Assembly: GCF_028416635.1 (NCBI RefSeq)
Contig: NZ_CP114013.1
Location: 1,674,001 to 1,738,000 of the forward strand
Reading direction: 5' to 3'
Origin: Baekduia alba
GTDB taxonomy: Bacteria; Actinomycetota; Thermoleophilia; Solirubrobacterales; Solirubrobacteraceae
DNA length: 64,000 nucleotides
Under the pieces are notes generated by a model. The model was not told where the DNA came from. It did no database searches and worked only from the letters and a program-made list of their open reading frames with translations. Position 1 is the stretch's first letter. Every line of letters starts with the position of its first letter. Positions 1 to 7,572 of the stretch are shown here, piece after piece. A program made the position numbers and the translations under genes.

Positions 1-1
1 C

Positions 2-442
2 CTGCTGGCGACCGCCGCGCCCGTGCCGCTGGCCGGCGCGCAGACGTCCGAGGCGACGTTCAACCACCGCGCCAACGACGCGTGCGCGAGCGCGGGCGCG
101 AAGATCGAGTCGCTCCCGACGACCGACGCCGACTCGGTCGTCAAGAACTTCCGCGCGACGACGAAGGTCCTCGACGGGCTCGTCAAGCGGCTGAACCGCA
201 TCGAGGCGCCGAAGGCGTCCAACAAGCAGTACCGCCGCCTCGTCGCGGCGCTGCGCCAGGAGAACGCCCTGCTGGTCCAGGCCCTGGGCCAGGCCCGCGC
301 GCATCACGTCAGCAAGTCCGCGGACCTGCTGTTCAAGTCGGTCAAGGCCGGCCAGCGCAGCGTGCGGATCGCGACCGACCTCGACCTCACCGAGTGCGCC
401 CGCGACCGCTACACGGGCGTCACGAACGGCTCGAACGGCTAG
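2..442 (+). CDS. Secreted helical protein, 5' end cut off by the window
   Basis: The reading frame is open from base 2, so the true start lies outside the window. The first visible residues (LLATAAPVPLAGAQ) look like the end of a signal peptide with an Ala-x-Ala type cleavage region, so export is likely. The rest is Lys/Arg-rich and helical, with two cysteines (in NDACASAG and LTECARDR) that may form a disulfide. A GTG at 23 could be taken as a start but would cut the signal sequence. I recognise no family. The stop overlaps the stop of the convergent SDR gene by the shared bases CTAG. Function unknown. Confidence 0.7.
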   Translation: MLATAAPVPLAGAQTSEATFNHRANDACASAGAKIESLPTTDADSVVKNFRATTKVLDGLVKRLNRIEAPKASNKQYRRLVAALRQENALLVQALGQARAHHVSKSADLLFKSVKAGQRSVRIATDLDLTECARDRYTGVTNGSNG

Positions 443-1389
443 GGGAGCTCGGACCCCGACCCGACGCGCGGCAGCTTGCCCTTGGCGGCGGCTGGCCGCG
501 CGTAGCGCGCGTTGACGTGGGTGCCGGTCGGCGCCCCGTCGCTGGCGTCGCGCTCCGCGGCCTGCGCCGCCTCGATCGCGGCGATGCCGTCCTTCGGCCG
601 CGCCTGCTGGCCGCGCTCGACCAGCGGCTGCAGGATGCCGCGCAGCTTGATGAGGATCCACGACCAGCGCGGCGCGTAGGTGATCCGCAGCCGGCCGGTC
701 ACGCCGCGCTCGATCGCGTCGCCCGCGGCGCTGAGCGGGATCGGCTTGGTCATGAAGCTCGGGCTGGCTTCGCGCGACAGCACGGCGGCGGGATGCGCGA
801 ACGCGTCGCGCACCATGTCGGTGTCGATGAACCCGAAGTAGGCGACGCCGACCTTCGTGCCGGTGTGCGCGAGCTCGGACCGCAGCGCGTCGCCGAACGC
901 CTCCACGCCGGCCTTGGCCATCGTGTACGGCCCCATGAGCGGCAGGTGCACGACCGCCGACATGGAGGAGATGAGCAGGATGTAGCCCTGGCGCTCGGTG
1001 ACGTGGGCGACCGTGGCCCGGACCGTCCGCCAGACGCCGAGCAGGTTGACCTCGATCACGCGCTCGAAGTCCTCGACCGCCATGCCGGCGACCGTGCCGA
1101 CGTTCGAGACGCCCGCGTTGGCGATGCAGACGTCGATGCCGGCGAAGCGCGCGACCGTGCCGTCCACCGCGGCCGCGAGCTGCTCGGGATCGGTGACGTC
1201 GGCGTGGAAGGCGGCGGCGCGATCGCCGAGCTCGGCGGCGCGGGCGTTCAGCTCGTCGGGCTCCAGCCCCACCAGCGCGACCGACGCGCCACGCGCGTAC
1301 AGGCGCTTGGCGGCCTCGAAGCCGATCCCGCGCGCCGCGCCCGTGATGAACGCGACCTTGCCGTTGACGTCGTACTCCTCGCGAGCCAT
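439..1389 (-). CDS. Short-chain dehydrogenase/reductase (SDR)
   Basis: NAD(P)-dependent oxidoreductase of the classical SDR family, 316 aa. The Rossmann glycine motif TGAARGIG lies at residues 16-23, the structural NAG motif at 91-93, and the catalytic Ser (SSMS, about 142), Tyr155 and Lys159 (YTMAK) are all present. Classical SDRs are about 250 aa; the extra roughly 60 C-terminal residues are Ala/Arg-rich and of unknown role. The ATG at 1389 leaves the usual short lead before the glycine motif. The substrate cannot be read from sequence. It lies 41 bp downstream of the kinase gene on the same strand, so it may be its distal operon partner, but no link in function is apparent. Confidence 0.9.
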   Translation of the reverse strand: MAREEYDVNGKVAFITGAARGIGFEAAKRLYARGASVALVGLEPDELNARAAELGDRAAAFHADVTDPEQLAAAVDGTVARFAGIDVCIANAGVSNVGTVAGMAVEDFERVIEVNLLGVWRTVRATVAHVTERQGYILLISSMSAVVHLPLMGPYTMAKAGVEAFGDALRSELAHTGTKVGVAYFGFIDTDMVRDAFAHPAAVLSREASPSFMTKPIPLSAAGDAIERGVTGRLRITYAPRWSWILIKLRGILQPLVERGQQARPKDGIAAIEAAQAAERDASDGAPTGTHVNARYARPAAAKGKLPRVGSGSELP

Positions 1390-1430
1390 CGGCGAAGCCT
1401 AGGTCACGACCGGCCGGCCGCGCGCCGGCG

Positions 1431-2690
1431 TCAGCGCGTGTTGTCCTGGATCAACGACTTGAGGTCGGTGACGACCTGGTCGGCGTTGTCGTGGACGACC
1501 TCGCGCAGGTGCACGGAGTTGTCGTTGGACGACGTCGCCACGTAGGCCGCGGCGCCCGCGGCGACCAGGATCGCCATCAGGAAGAGGAAGGTGATGAAGC
1601 GCCGGAACGCCCCGCGGCGGCGCTTCTTGCGCGGCCGGGCGGCCGGCGCCTGGGCGCGCTCGCCGCGGGCGCGGGGGGACTCGCGGACCGGCGGGGGCGG
1701 CGCGGGCGCGGCGGGCGGCGGACGGCGCGGCTGGCGGGGCTCGCGCGGGACGACCAGCGGGCCGGTGCTGGGCTCGCCGGCCAGGACCGTGGTCGCCGAG
1801 GTCTCGTCGTCGTAGCCCCCGACCACGTGCGTCGCGTCCCCGTCGGGCCCGATCCCCTTGGCGCCGTCGACCACCGCGACGCGCATCGCGTCGGCGCTCT
1901 CGTAGCGGCGCCGCGGCGTCAGCGCCAGCGCGCGCTCGACCGCGACGCTCAGCGCCGGCGGGATCGACGGGTCGACGTGGTGCAGCGGCGGCGGGACCTC
2001 GCGCTGCTGCTTGAGCGCGAGCTCGGTCAGCGACTGCGCCTCGTAGGGCAGGCGGCCCGACAGCAGCTGGTACGCGACGACGCCCAACCCGTACAGGTCG
2101 GCGGCCGGACCGGCCTCCTCGCCCGCGGCCTGCTCGGGCGCGAGGTAGGCGGCGGTGCCCAGGACCGAGCCGACCTGCGTGATCGACGACTCGTCGGACG
2201 CGATCTTCGCGATGCCGAAGTCGGCGAGCTTGATCGTCCCGTCGGCCTCGCTGAGCAGCAGGTTGCCGGGCTTGACGTCGCGGTGGACCAGGCCGTTGCG
2301 GTGCGCGTACTCCAGCCCGCGGCAGGACTGGGCGATCCAGTCGACGGCCTCGTCGACCGGCAGCCGGCCGCGGTCGCGCAGGACCTGCGCGCCGGACGGC
2401 CCGACGATCCGCTCCATGACGATGTAGTGCCGGCCGCTGGCGTCGTCGAGGCCGAAGTCGTAGACCTGGACGATGTTGGGGTGGACCAGGCGCGCGGCGG
2501 CCATCGCCTCGCGGCGGAAGCGCGCGACGAACTGCTGGTCGTCGGCGAGGTGCTCGGCCAGGAGCTTGACCGCGACGTAGCGCTCCAGGCGCGAGTCGAA
2601 CGCCACGACGACGGTCGACATGCCGCCGAGCCCGAGGCGCTCGCCCAGCTCGTAGCGGCCCGCGAGGATCTGCTGCCCGGGCGCGCTCAC
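1431..2690 (-). CDS. Transmembrane serine/threonine protein kinase (PknB type)
   Basis: A 419-aa Hanks-type kinase. The glycine loop GLGGMST is near residues 20-26, the ATP lysine is K42, the catalytic loop HRDVKPGN starts at H136, DFG at 157-159 and APEQ at 184-187, so it should be active. A Pro-rich basic juxtamembrane linker (about 310-360) leads to one membrane segment (about 365-385) and only about 35 extracellular residues. There are no PASTA repeats, unlike PknB. The start is the GTG at 2690, which overlaps the lipoprotein stop (GTGA) and directly precedes the conserved LAGRYELGERLG segment. The frame stays open upstream but loses any kinase-like character. The coupled lipoprotein may be a partner or substrate (inference). 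Confidence 0.93.
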   Translation of the reverse strand: MSAPGQQILAGRYELGERLGLGGMSTVVVAFDSRLERYVAVKLLAEHLADDQQFVARFRREAMAAARLVHPNIVQVYDFGLDDASGRHYIVMERIVGPSGAQVLRDRGRLPVDEAVDWIAQSCRGLEYAHRNGLVHRDVKPGNLLLSEADGTIKLADFGIAKIASDESSITQVGSVLGTAAYLAPEQAAGEEAGPAADLYGLGVVAYQLLSGRLPYEAQSLTELALKQQREVPPPLHHVDPSIPPALSVAVERALALTPRRRYESADAMRVAVVDGAKGIGPDGDATHVVGGYDDETSATTVLAGEPSTGPLVVPREPRQPRRPPPAAPAPPPPVRESPRARGERAQAPAARPRKKRRRGAFRRFITFLFLMAILVAAGAAAYVATSSNDNSVHLREVVHDNADQVVTDLKSLIQDNTR

Positions 2691-3265
2691 GGCGTCTGCC
2701 CCTCGCCCGGCGAGCCGCCGTTGTCGGCGGGTGGGACCGCGCCCGAGGTGTCGGTCGGCGGTGTCTCGACCGTCGGCGTCTGGCCCGAGGTGTCGGTGGG
2801 CGGCGTGGCCGTCGTCGGCGTCGTGGTGGTCGGCGTCGTGTCCGTCGGCGTCGTCGGCGTCGTGTCGGTGGTCGTCGTCGGCGTCGTCTCGGTCGGCGTC
2901 GTGTCGGTCGGCGTCGTCTCGGTCGTCGTGGTGTCGACGTTGGCCGCGGCGGCGGCCTGGCAGTCGTCGATCGCGTGCTGCTGCAGCGACTTGACGCCCG
3001 CGTTGATCCGCTTGCGCAGGCGCGAGTCGACCGGCTTGGTCAGCGACGTCGCGTCGTCGTGGAAGGTGTCGACCCGCGTGGCGAGGCCGTCGCAGCGACC
3101 GGTGTCGATCTGGGCCTTGATGTCGTCGAGCTGGCCGACGAGGTCCTGGGCGCGCTGGCCCGGGATCAGGTTCGAGCGATCGCTGCCGCAGCCGGTCGCC
3201 ACGAGGGCGGCCAGCGCGAACCCGCACACGAGCGCGAGGAGGTGGGGGATGGGTGCGCGACCCAC
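2687..3265 (-). CDS. Lipoprotein with Thr/Pro-rich repetitive C-terminal tail
   Basis: A 192-aa protein. A hydrophobic N-terminal segment (about residues 5-24) ends in a lipobox-like VATGC, so Cys25 or so is the probable lipidated residue. A helical domain of about 80 aa with two cysteines follows. From about residue 105 the protein is a Thr/Pro/Glu tail of TTPTDTTPTETTP-like repeats, which is a likely wall-spanning linker and a candidate for glycosylation or Thr phosphorylation. The start is the GTG at 3265, two bases past the metallophosphoesterase stop. The stop overlaps the kinase start by 4 nt, so the two are translationally coupled. No named family is recognised. Confidence 0.8.
   Translation of the reverse strand: MGRAPIPHLLALVCGFALAALVATGCGSDRSNLIPGQRAQDLVGQLDDIKAQIDTGRCDGLATRVDTFHDDATSLTKPVDSRLRKRINAGVKSLQQHAIDDCQAAAAANVDTTTTETTPTDTTPTETTPTTTTDTTPTTPTDTTPTTTTPTTATPPTDTSGQTPTVETPPTDTSGAVPPADNGGSPGEGQTP
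2790..2935 (-). repeat. Degenerate codon-level tandem repeat encoding Thr-Pro tail
   Basis: A run of short repeats of the type GACGCCGACC/GACACGACGCC, read on the minus strand, encodes the Thr/Pro/Asp tail of the lipoprotein. It is in-frame coding sequence and could vary in length by slippage. Confidence 0.7.
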
Positions 3266-3267
3266 GC

Positions 3268-3999
3268 CTACTGACCGTACCCAAGGCGCTCGGCCAGCGA
3301 GGCCGGTAGCCGCGCGTTGCGAATGGCCGCCTGGGCGCCCGAGATGTCGTACTCGGTGCGCCGCCATTGCGCGCGCCAGAGGTCGGTGTCGAGCAGCAGC
3401 CAGGCGGCGCGCGGGTCGTTGTCGCGGGGCTGGCCGACGCTGCCGGGGTTGAGGATCCACTCGCCGGTCGAGAGGTCGACGGCGTCGCCGCCGCGGCGCG
3501 GCTCGCCGGTCGCCGGCTCGCCTTCGGGGCGCACGAACGACAGCGCGACGTGCGAGTGGCCGACGAAGCCGACGCGCTGGCTCATCGTGTCGAAGCACAG
3601 CTCGGCCAGCAGGGAGCTCAGGACGTACTCCCAGACGGGGTCGCGCGGGGAGCCGTGGAAGAGGCCGACGTCGCGCATCTCGCCGGCGGGCGAGAGCGCG
3701 CGCAGCCAGGCCGCGTGGTCCGGGTGCAGGACCTCCTGCGTCCAGCGCGCCGCGATCGCGGCGCCGCGCGAGAACTCCTCCAGCGACAGCTCGCCGGTGA
3801 CGGCCATGTCGTGGTTGCCGCACAGCACCGCGTCGGCCTGCTCGCGGATCCTGGCGCAGCAGTCGTTGGGATCGGCGCCGTAGCCGACGATGTCGCCCAG
3901 GCACCAGAGCTCGTGCACGTCTTCACGCTCCACGTCGGACAAGACCGCGTCGAGGGCGTGAAGGTTGCCGTGGATGTCGGAGAGAACCGCGATGCGCAT
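3268..3999 (-). CDS. Calcineurin-like metallophosphoesterase (YfcE/Ser-Thr phosphatase fold)
   Basis: A predicted phosphodiesterase/phosphatase of 243 aa. The dinuclear-metal motifs occur in order: SDIHGN at 7-12, GDIVGYG at about 35-41, GNHD at about 60-63, then later HxSP (FHGSPRD) and GHSHV. All metal ligands look present. Members act on cyclic nucleotides, phosphoproteins or other phosphoesters, and the substrate here is unknown. It lies directly upstream of the lipoprotein and Ser/Thr kinase genes with 2-4 nt junctions, so a role in reversing phosphorylation by the kinase is possible but only inferred. The start codon directly follows the T-run of an intrinsic terminator at 4003-4021. 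Confidence 0.9.
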   Translation of the reverse strand: MRIAVLSDIHGNLHALDAVLSDVEREDVHELWCLGDIVGYGADPNDCCARIREQADAVLCGNHDMAVTGELSLEEFSRGAAIAARWTQEVLHPDHAAWLRALSPAGEMRDVGLFHGSPRDPVWEYVLSSLLAELCFDTMSQRVGFVGHSHVALSFVRPEGEPATGEPRRGGDAVDLSTGEWILNPGSVGQPRDNDPRAAWLLLDTDLWRAQWRRTEYDISGAQAAIRNARLPASLAERLGYGQ

Positions 4000-4002
4000 G
4001 CG

Positions 4003-4021
4003 AAAAGGCGCCTTCGGCGCC
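4003..4021 (-). terminator. Intrinsic terminator after the DUF3467 gene
   Basis: Read on the minus strand, GGCGCC-GAA-GGCGCC (a six-pair stem with a three-base loop) is followed by TTTT. It lies between the DUF3467 stop (4065) and the metallophosphoesterase start (3999), with only three bases between T-run and ATG. Confidence 0.7.
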
Positions 4022-4064
4022 GTTGACCCAGCCGGTCAGGCTATCGTGGGCGGCCGCGCGCCAG

Positions 4065-4388
4065 CTAGGCGCGGGGCGCGTCGTCGGGGTCGTCGTCCCC
4101 GTTGAACTCGGGGAGGTTCTTGATGCCCTCGCGGGTCTCCCACTTCGAGTAGTTGTCCTGCATCGCGTCGATCAGCTCGCGCATGAACTTCGGCGAGACG
4201 TTGATGCGCGTGACGACGACGCCGGGGATCTCCTCTTCCTCGACCTCGTGGTCGACGCGGGCGAACGTGACGGTGAACTCGTAGTCGGAGTGGCTGACGT
4301 TCGCGAAGTTCGCGTAATGCCCCGCCATCTGCTTCGGATCGAAGTGGATGTTGATGTGGCGCTCGGGACCTTGGTGCTCGTCAGCCAT
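4065..4388 (-). CDS. DUF3467 family protein
   Basis: A 107-aa protein matching the DUF3467 pattern from memory: an N-terminal strand (INIHFDPKQMAGHYANF), the NVSHSDYEFTVTFA core, then NVSPKFMRELIDAMQDN and a YSKWE...IKNLPEF tail. The family is small, cytosolic and of unknown function, often found beside RNA-modification or translation genes. The C-terminus is acidic (GDDDPDD). The ATG at 4388 is 21 bp from the divergent rlmH ATG, so at least one of the two transcripts must have little or no leader, or start inside the other gene. Confidence 0.85.
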   Translation of the reverse strand: MADEHQGPERHINIHFDPKQMAGHYANFANVSHSDYEFTVTFARVDHEVEEEEIPGVVVTRINVSPKFMRELIDAMQDNYSKWETREGIKNLPEFNGDDDPDDAPRA

Positions 4389-4409
4389 GCGTGCCAGTAT
4401 CGCAACCTC

Positions 4410-4820
4410 ATGAAGATCGTCGTGCTGGCCGTAGGGCGCATCAAGCCTCCGTATGCGGACGACGTCCAGCACTACCGCAAGCTGCTGGGCGGTCTGGCGC
4501 GCGTCGAGGTCGTCGAGGTGCGCGACGACGAGGCGGTGGCGCGGCGGATCCCCGAGCGGGCGTTCGTGTCGCTGCTGGACGCCGGCGGCGAGATGATGGA
4601 CTCGGTCGCCTTCGCGCGCTGGATGGAGGACCGCCGCCAGCAGGGGCGCGACGTGTGGTTCGTGATCGGTGGGGCGTTCGGCGGGGTCCAGCTGGACCGT
4701 GTCGACCACCGGCTGTCGTTCGGGCCGATGACGCTTCCTCACCAGCTGGCGCGCGTGGTGCTGCTCGAGCAGGTCTACCGCGCGCACAAGATCCTCGGCA
4801 ACGAGCCCTACCACTACTGA
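4410..4820 (+). CDS. rlmH: 23S rRNA (pseudouridine1915-N3)-methyltransferase RlmH
   Basis: The SPOUT-class methyltransferase that modifies pseudouridine 1915 in helix 69 of 23S rRNA using SAM. Diagnostic features are the N-terminal MKIVVLAVGRIK, FVIGGAFGG (SAM loop, about residues 89-97), the LSFGPMTLPHQLARVVLLEQVYRAHKI segment and the terminal NEPYHY. At 136 aa it is shorter than the usual 155-160 aa, missing residues in the loop region after the N-terminal strand, but all core motifs are kept. The ATG at 4410 gives the canonical N-terminus. The stop overlaps the channel ATG (TGATG). Confidence 0.95.
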   Translation: MKIVVLAVGRIKPPYADDVQHYRKLLGGLARVEVVEVRDDEAVARRIPERAFVSLLDAGGEMMDSVAFARWMEDRRQQGRDVWFVIGGAFGGVQLDRVDHRLSFGPMTLPHQLARVVLLEQVYRAHKILGNEPYHY

Positions 4821-5857
4821 TGGCCGACGACCGGACGCCGGAGACGCGCGCCCAACGGGAGCTGCGCCAGTTCGTCGCCCGCCTGGCGCGGCTGGGCCTG
4901 GCGATCCTCGCGCTGGTCTGCGTCGGCGCGGTCGCGCTGTCGCTGACCGAGGAGGTCTCGCTCTGGGTCGGCCTCCTGCACGCGCTCGACATCGTCGCGA
5001 CGACCGGCGCCTACCCGCCCAAGCACGAGATCGGCGTCGAGATCGTGCGCGTGCTGCTGACGCTGCTGGGCGTCGGGACGTTGTTCTACGCCTTGGTGGC
5101 GGTGACCGAGCTGCTGGTCGCCGGCCACGTGGCCGACATGCTGGCCGCGCGTAGGATGCAGAAGATGATCGACGCGACCACCGACCACTTCATCATCTGT
5201 GGCTACGGTCGCGTGGGTCGCCAGGTCGCGCGGGACCTGCGCGGCGCCGGCGCGCGCTACGTCGTGATCGACGCCGACCCGGCCAACCGCGAGGTCGCGG
5301 CGGGCATCGGCGTCCGGTTCATCGAGGCCGAGCCGTCCGACGACCGCGCGCTGCGCCAGGCCGGGATCGAGCGGGCGCGGGCGGTGATCGCGTGCGTGGA
5401 CTCCGACGCCGAGAACGTCTTCATCACGCTGACCGCGCGCGAGCTGTCGCCCGACATCGCGATCGTCGCCCGCGCGTCGCAGGAGGACTCCGAGCGCAAG
5501 CTGATCCGCGCGGGCGCCACGCGCGTGATCTCGCCCTACAAGGCGTCGGGCGTCGAGATGGCGCGGCTGGCGCTGCATCCGCAGGTCTCCGGCGTGCTCG
5601 ACGTCGCCGCCGAGTACCGGATGGAGGAGATCACGGTGACCGCCGGCTGCGCGGGCGTGGGGCAGACGATCGGCGACATCCGGGGCGGCTCCTACATCGT
5701 CGGGCTGCGCCCCGCGGCGGGCGGGTTCGAGCCGCAGCCGGCACCGGAGACCGTCTTGGGCCCCGGGGACGTCATCATGGCGATGGGAACACCACGCACG
5801 ATGGACCGACTCGAGACCTTGTTCGCCACCACTTCCACCACCGGAGCGTCTCTGTGA
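4820..5857 (+). CDS. Two-TM ion channel with RCK (TrkA-N/TrkA-C) domains and atypical pore
   Basis: A 345-aa protein with two membrane segments (about 23-43 and 73-100) flanking a pore loop, then a cytosolic RCK unit. The TrkA-N Rossmann motif GYGRVG is at 128-133, with D at the end of strand 2 (VVIDAD), and a TrkA-C domain covers about residues 255-335. The fold is that of prokaryotic K+ channels such as MthK and Kch. The filter position, however, reads TTGAYPP (61-67) rather than T-V-G-Y/F-G, so potassium selectivity is uncertain. The start overlaps the rlmH stop and the stop overlaps the argS GTG. RCK domains usually sense nucleotides or Ca2+; the ligand here is unknown. Confidence 0.85.
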   Translation: MADDRTPETRAQRELRQFVARLARLGLAILALVCVGAVALSLTEEVSLWVGLLHALDIVATTGAYPPKHEIGVEIVRVLLTLLGVGTLFYALVAVTELLVAGHVADMLAARRMQKMIDATTDHFIICGYGRVGRQVARDLRGAGARYVVIDADPANREVAAGIGVRFIEAEPSDDRALRQAGIERARAVIACVDSDAENVFITLTARELSPDIAIVARASQEDSERKLIRAGATRVISPYKASGVEMARLALHPQVSGVLDVAAEYRMEEITVTAGCAGVGQTIGDIRGGSYIVGLRPAAGGFEPQPAPETVLGPGDVIMAMGTPRTMDRLETLFATTSTTGASL

Positions 5858-7506
5858 GCGCCTCGCCCGTCGACACCCTGCGGGCGGCCGTCGAGGCCGC
5901 GGCCGCCGCGACCGCCGGTGAGGACGTCGCCGCGCCCAAGTCCCGGCCGACGCTGGAGCGCCCGCGCCAGGCCGACCACGGCGACTACGCCACCAACGCG
6001 GCCATGTTGTACGCCAAGGCGTTGAAGGCGTCGCCCCGCGACGTCGCGCAGCGGCTGGCGGACTCGCTGACGTCCGAGCTGGGCGCGTCACTGGAGCGCG
6101 TCGAGGTCGCCGGCCCCGGGTTCCTGAACCTCTTCCTGTCCGACGCCTGGTACGTCGACGCGCTCGGCCACGTCCTGTCGGCCGGCGACGCGTACGGCGC
6201 GGGCGGCGCGGACGCGTTCGAGAAGGTCAACGTCGAGTTCGTCTCCGCCAACCCGACCGGGCCGCTGCACGTCGGCCACGCGCGCAACGCGGCCTACGGC
6301 GACGCGCTGGCGCGGCTGTTCTCCTACGTCGGCCACGACGTGACGCGCGAGTTCTACGTCAACGACTTCGGGTCGCAGGTCGAGAACTTCGGCAGGTCGG
6401 TGCAGGCGCGCGCGCGCGGCGAGGAGGTCCCGGTCGACGGCTACGTGGGCGACTACGTGGCGACGCTGGCCCTCGAGATCGCCGACGCGGCGACGCGGCC
6501 GGTCGAGGACGTGGGCCTGGAGGCCGTGGCGATGATGGTCTCTCGCGCGCGGGACTCGCTGCACGCCTTCGGCGTCGAGTTCGACGTGTGGTTCAGCGAG
6601 AAGTCGCTGCACGAGACGGGTCCGGACGGCACGTCGGGCGTCTCGCACGGCTTCGACGTCCTGCGCGAGCACGGTCACGCCTACGAGGGCGAGGGCGCGC
6701 TCTGGCTGCGGACCACGGACTTCGGCGACGACAAGGACCGCGTCATCCAGCGGTCCAGCGGCGAGCACACGTACTTCGCCTCCGACATCGCCTACGCGCA
6801 GAACAAGCGCGACCGCGGCTTCGATCGCATGGTGTACGTGTTGGGTGCCGACCACCACGGCTACATCGGCCGGATGCGCGCCGCCTACGAGGCGCTCGGT
6901 GGCGAGCCGGACCGGTTGGACCTGCTCATCATGCAGTTCGTCCACCTCGTCCGCGGCGGCGAGAAGGTGTCGATGAGCAAGCGGGCCGGCGAGTTCGTCA
7001 CGCTCGACGAGCTGGTCGAGGAGATCGGCGTGGACGCGTCGCGCTGGTTCCTGCTCAACCGCTCGCACGACACGACGATCGAGGTCGACCTCGCGCTGGC
7101 CAAGAGCGAGACGTCCGAGAACCCCGTGTACTACGTGCAGTACGCGCACGCGCGGATCGCGGCGGTGCTGCGCAAGGCCGGCGACGAGCGCGTGGCCGAC
7201 GTGCTGGCCGAGGGCTTCCCGCCGTCCGGGCTGGAGCTCCATCCGAGCGAGCGGGCGCTGATCTCCAAGCTGCTGGCCTGGCCGCAGGAGGCCGGGGAGG
7301 CCGCCGACCGGCGCGCGGTGCATCGCGTCGCCTCCTACGCGCTGGAGCTGGCGCAGGCGTTCTCGGCGTTCTACCGCGACTGCCAGGTCGTGGGCGCCGA
7401 GCCCTACGCGCTGGAGTCGTTCCGGATCGCGCTGAGCGTCGCGACGCAGCGGACGGTCTGGCGGGCGCTGGACCTGCTCGGGGTCAGCGCGCCGACCGAG
7501 ATGTAG
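5854..7506 (+). CDS. argS: Arginyl-tRNA synthetase
   Basis: A class I aminoacyl-tRNA synthetase of 550 aa that charges tRNA-Arg. The N-terminal additional domain (about 1-110) leads to the ANPTGPLHVGH signature, with HVGH at 139-142. The KMSKS counterpart appears as KVSMSKRAG, and the C-terminal helical anticodon-binding domain ends in VWRALDLLGVSAPTEM, typical of the family. The GTG start at 5854 shares GTGA with the stop of the channel gene. Length is usual. It is the last plus-strand gene before a convergent hairpin region. Confidence 0.97.
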   Translation: MSASPVDTLRAAVEAAAAATAGEDVAAPKSRPTLERPRQADHGDYATNAAMLYAKALKASPRDVAQRLADSLTSELGASLERVEVAGPGFLNLFLSDAWYVDALGHVLSAGDAYGAGGADAFEKVNVEFVSANPTGPLHVGHARNAAYGDALARLFSYVGHDVTREFYVNDFGSQVENFGRSVQARARGEEVPVDGYVGDYVATLALEIADAATRPVEDVGLEAVAMMVSRARDSLHAFGVEFDVWFSEKSLHETGPDGTSGVSHGFDVLREHGHAYEGEGALWLRTTDFGDDKDRVIQRSSGEHTYFASDIAYAQNKRDRGFDRMVYVLGADHHGYIGRMRAAYEALGGEPDRLDLLIMQFVHLVRGGEKVSMSKRAGEFVTLDELVEEIGVDASRWFLLNRSHDTTIEVDLALAKSETSENPVYYVQYAHARIAAVLRKAGDERVADVLAEGFPPSGLELHPSERALISKLLAWPQEAGEAADRRAVHRVASYALELAQAFSAFYRDCQVVGAEPYALESFRIALSVATQRTVWRALDLLGVSAPTEM

Positions 7507-7513
7507 CCGAACG

Positions 7514-7570
7514 CTCGCCCAGGGGGCGAGGTTCGATCGCGAGTGTTCGCCCAGGAGGGGCGAGACTCGC
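7514..7570. terminator. Paired hairpins between convergent argS and ccdA
   Basis: The first hairpin is CTCGCCC (7514-7520) with GGGCGAG (7524-7530). The second is GCGAGT (7539-7544) and TCGCCC (7547-7552) pairing with GGGCGA (7558-7563) and ACTCGC (7565-7570). The two share the same GCCC/GGGC core. No long T-run follows on either strand, so this is a plausible bidirectional terminator rather than a proven one. Confidence 0.55.
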
Positions 7571-7572
7571 AC

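Noticed and set aside
2790-2935. Possible CRISPR-like repeat array
   Set aside because: The repeats are short, irregular, in frame and encode the Thr/Pro tail; there are no spacers.
2691-3904. Upstream in-frame extension of the lipoprotein (to about 405 codons) and of the kinase (to about 617 codons)
   Set aside because: The added N-terminal parts are Arg-rich shadows of the neighbouring genes. The lipobox and kinase domain fix the real starts at 3265 and 2690.
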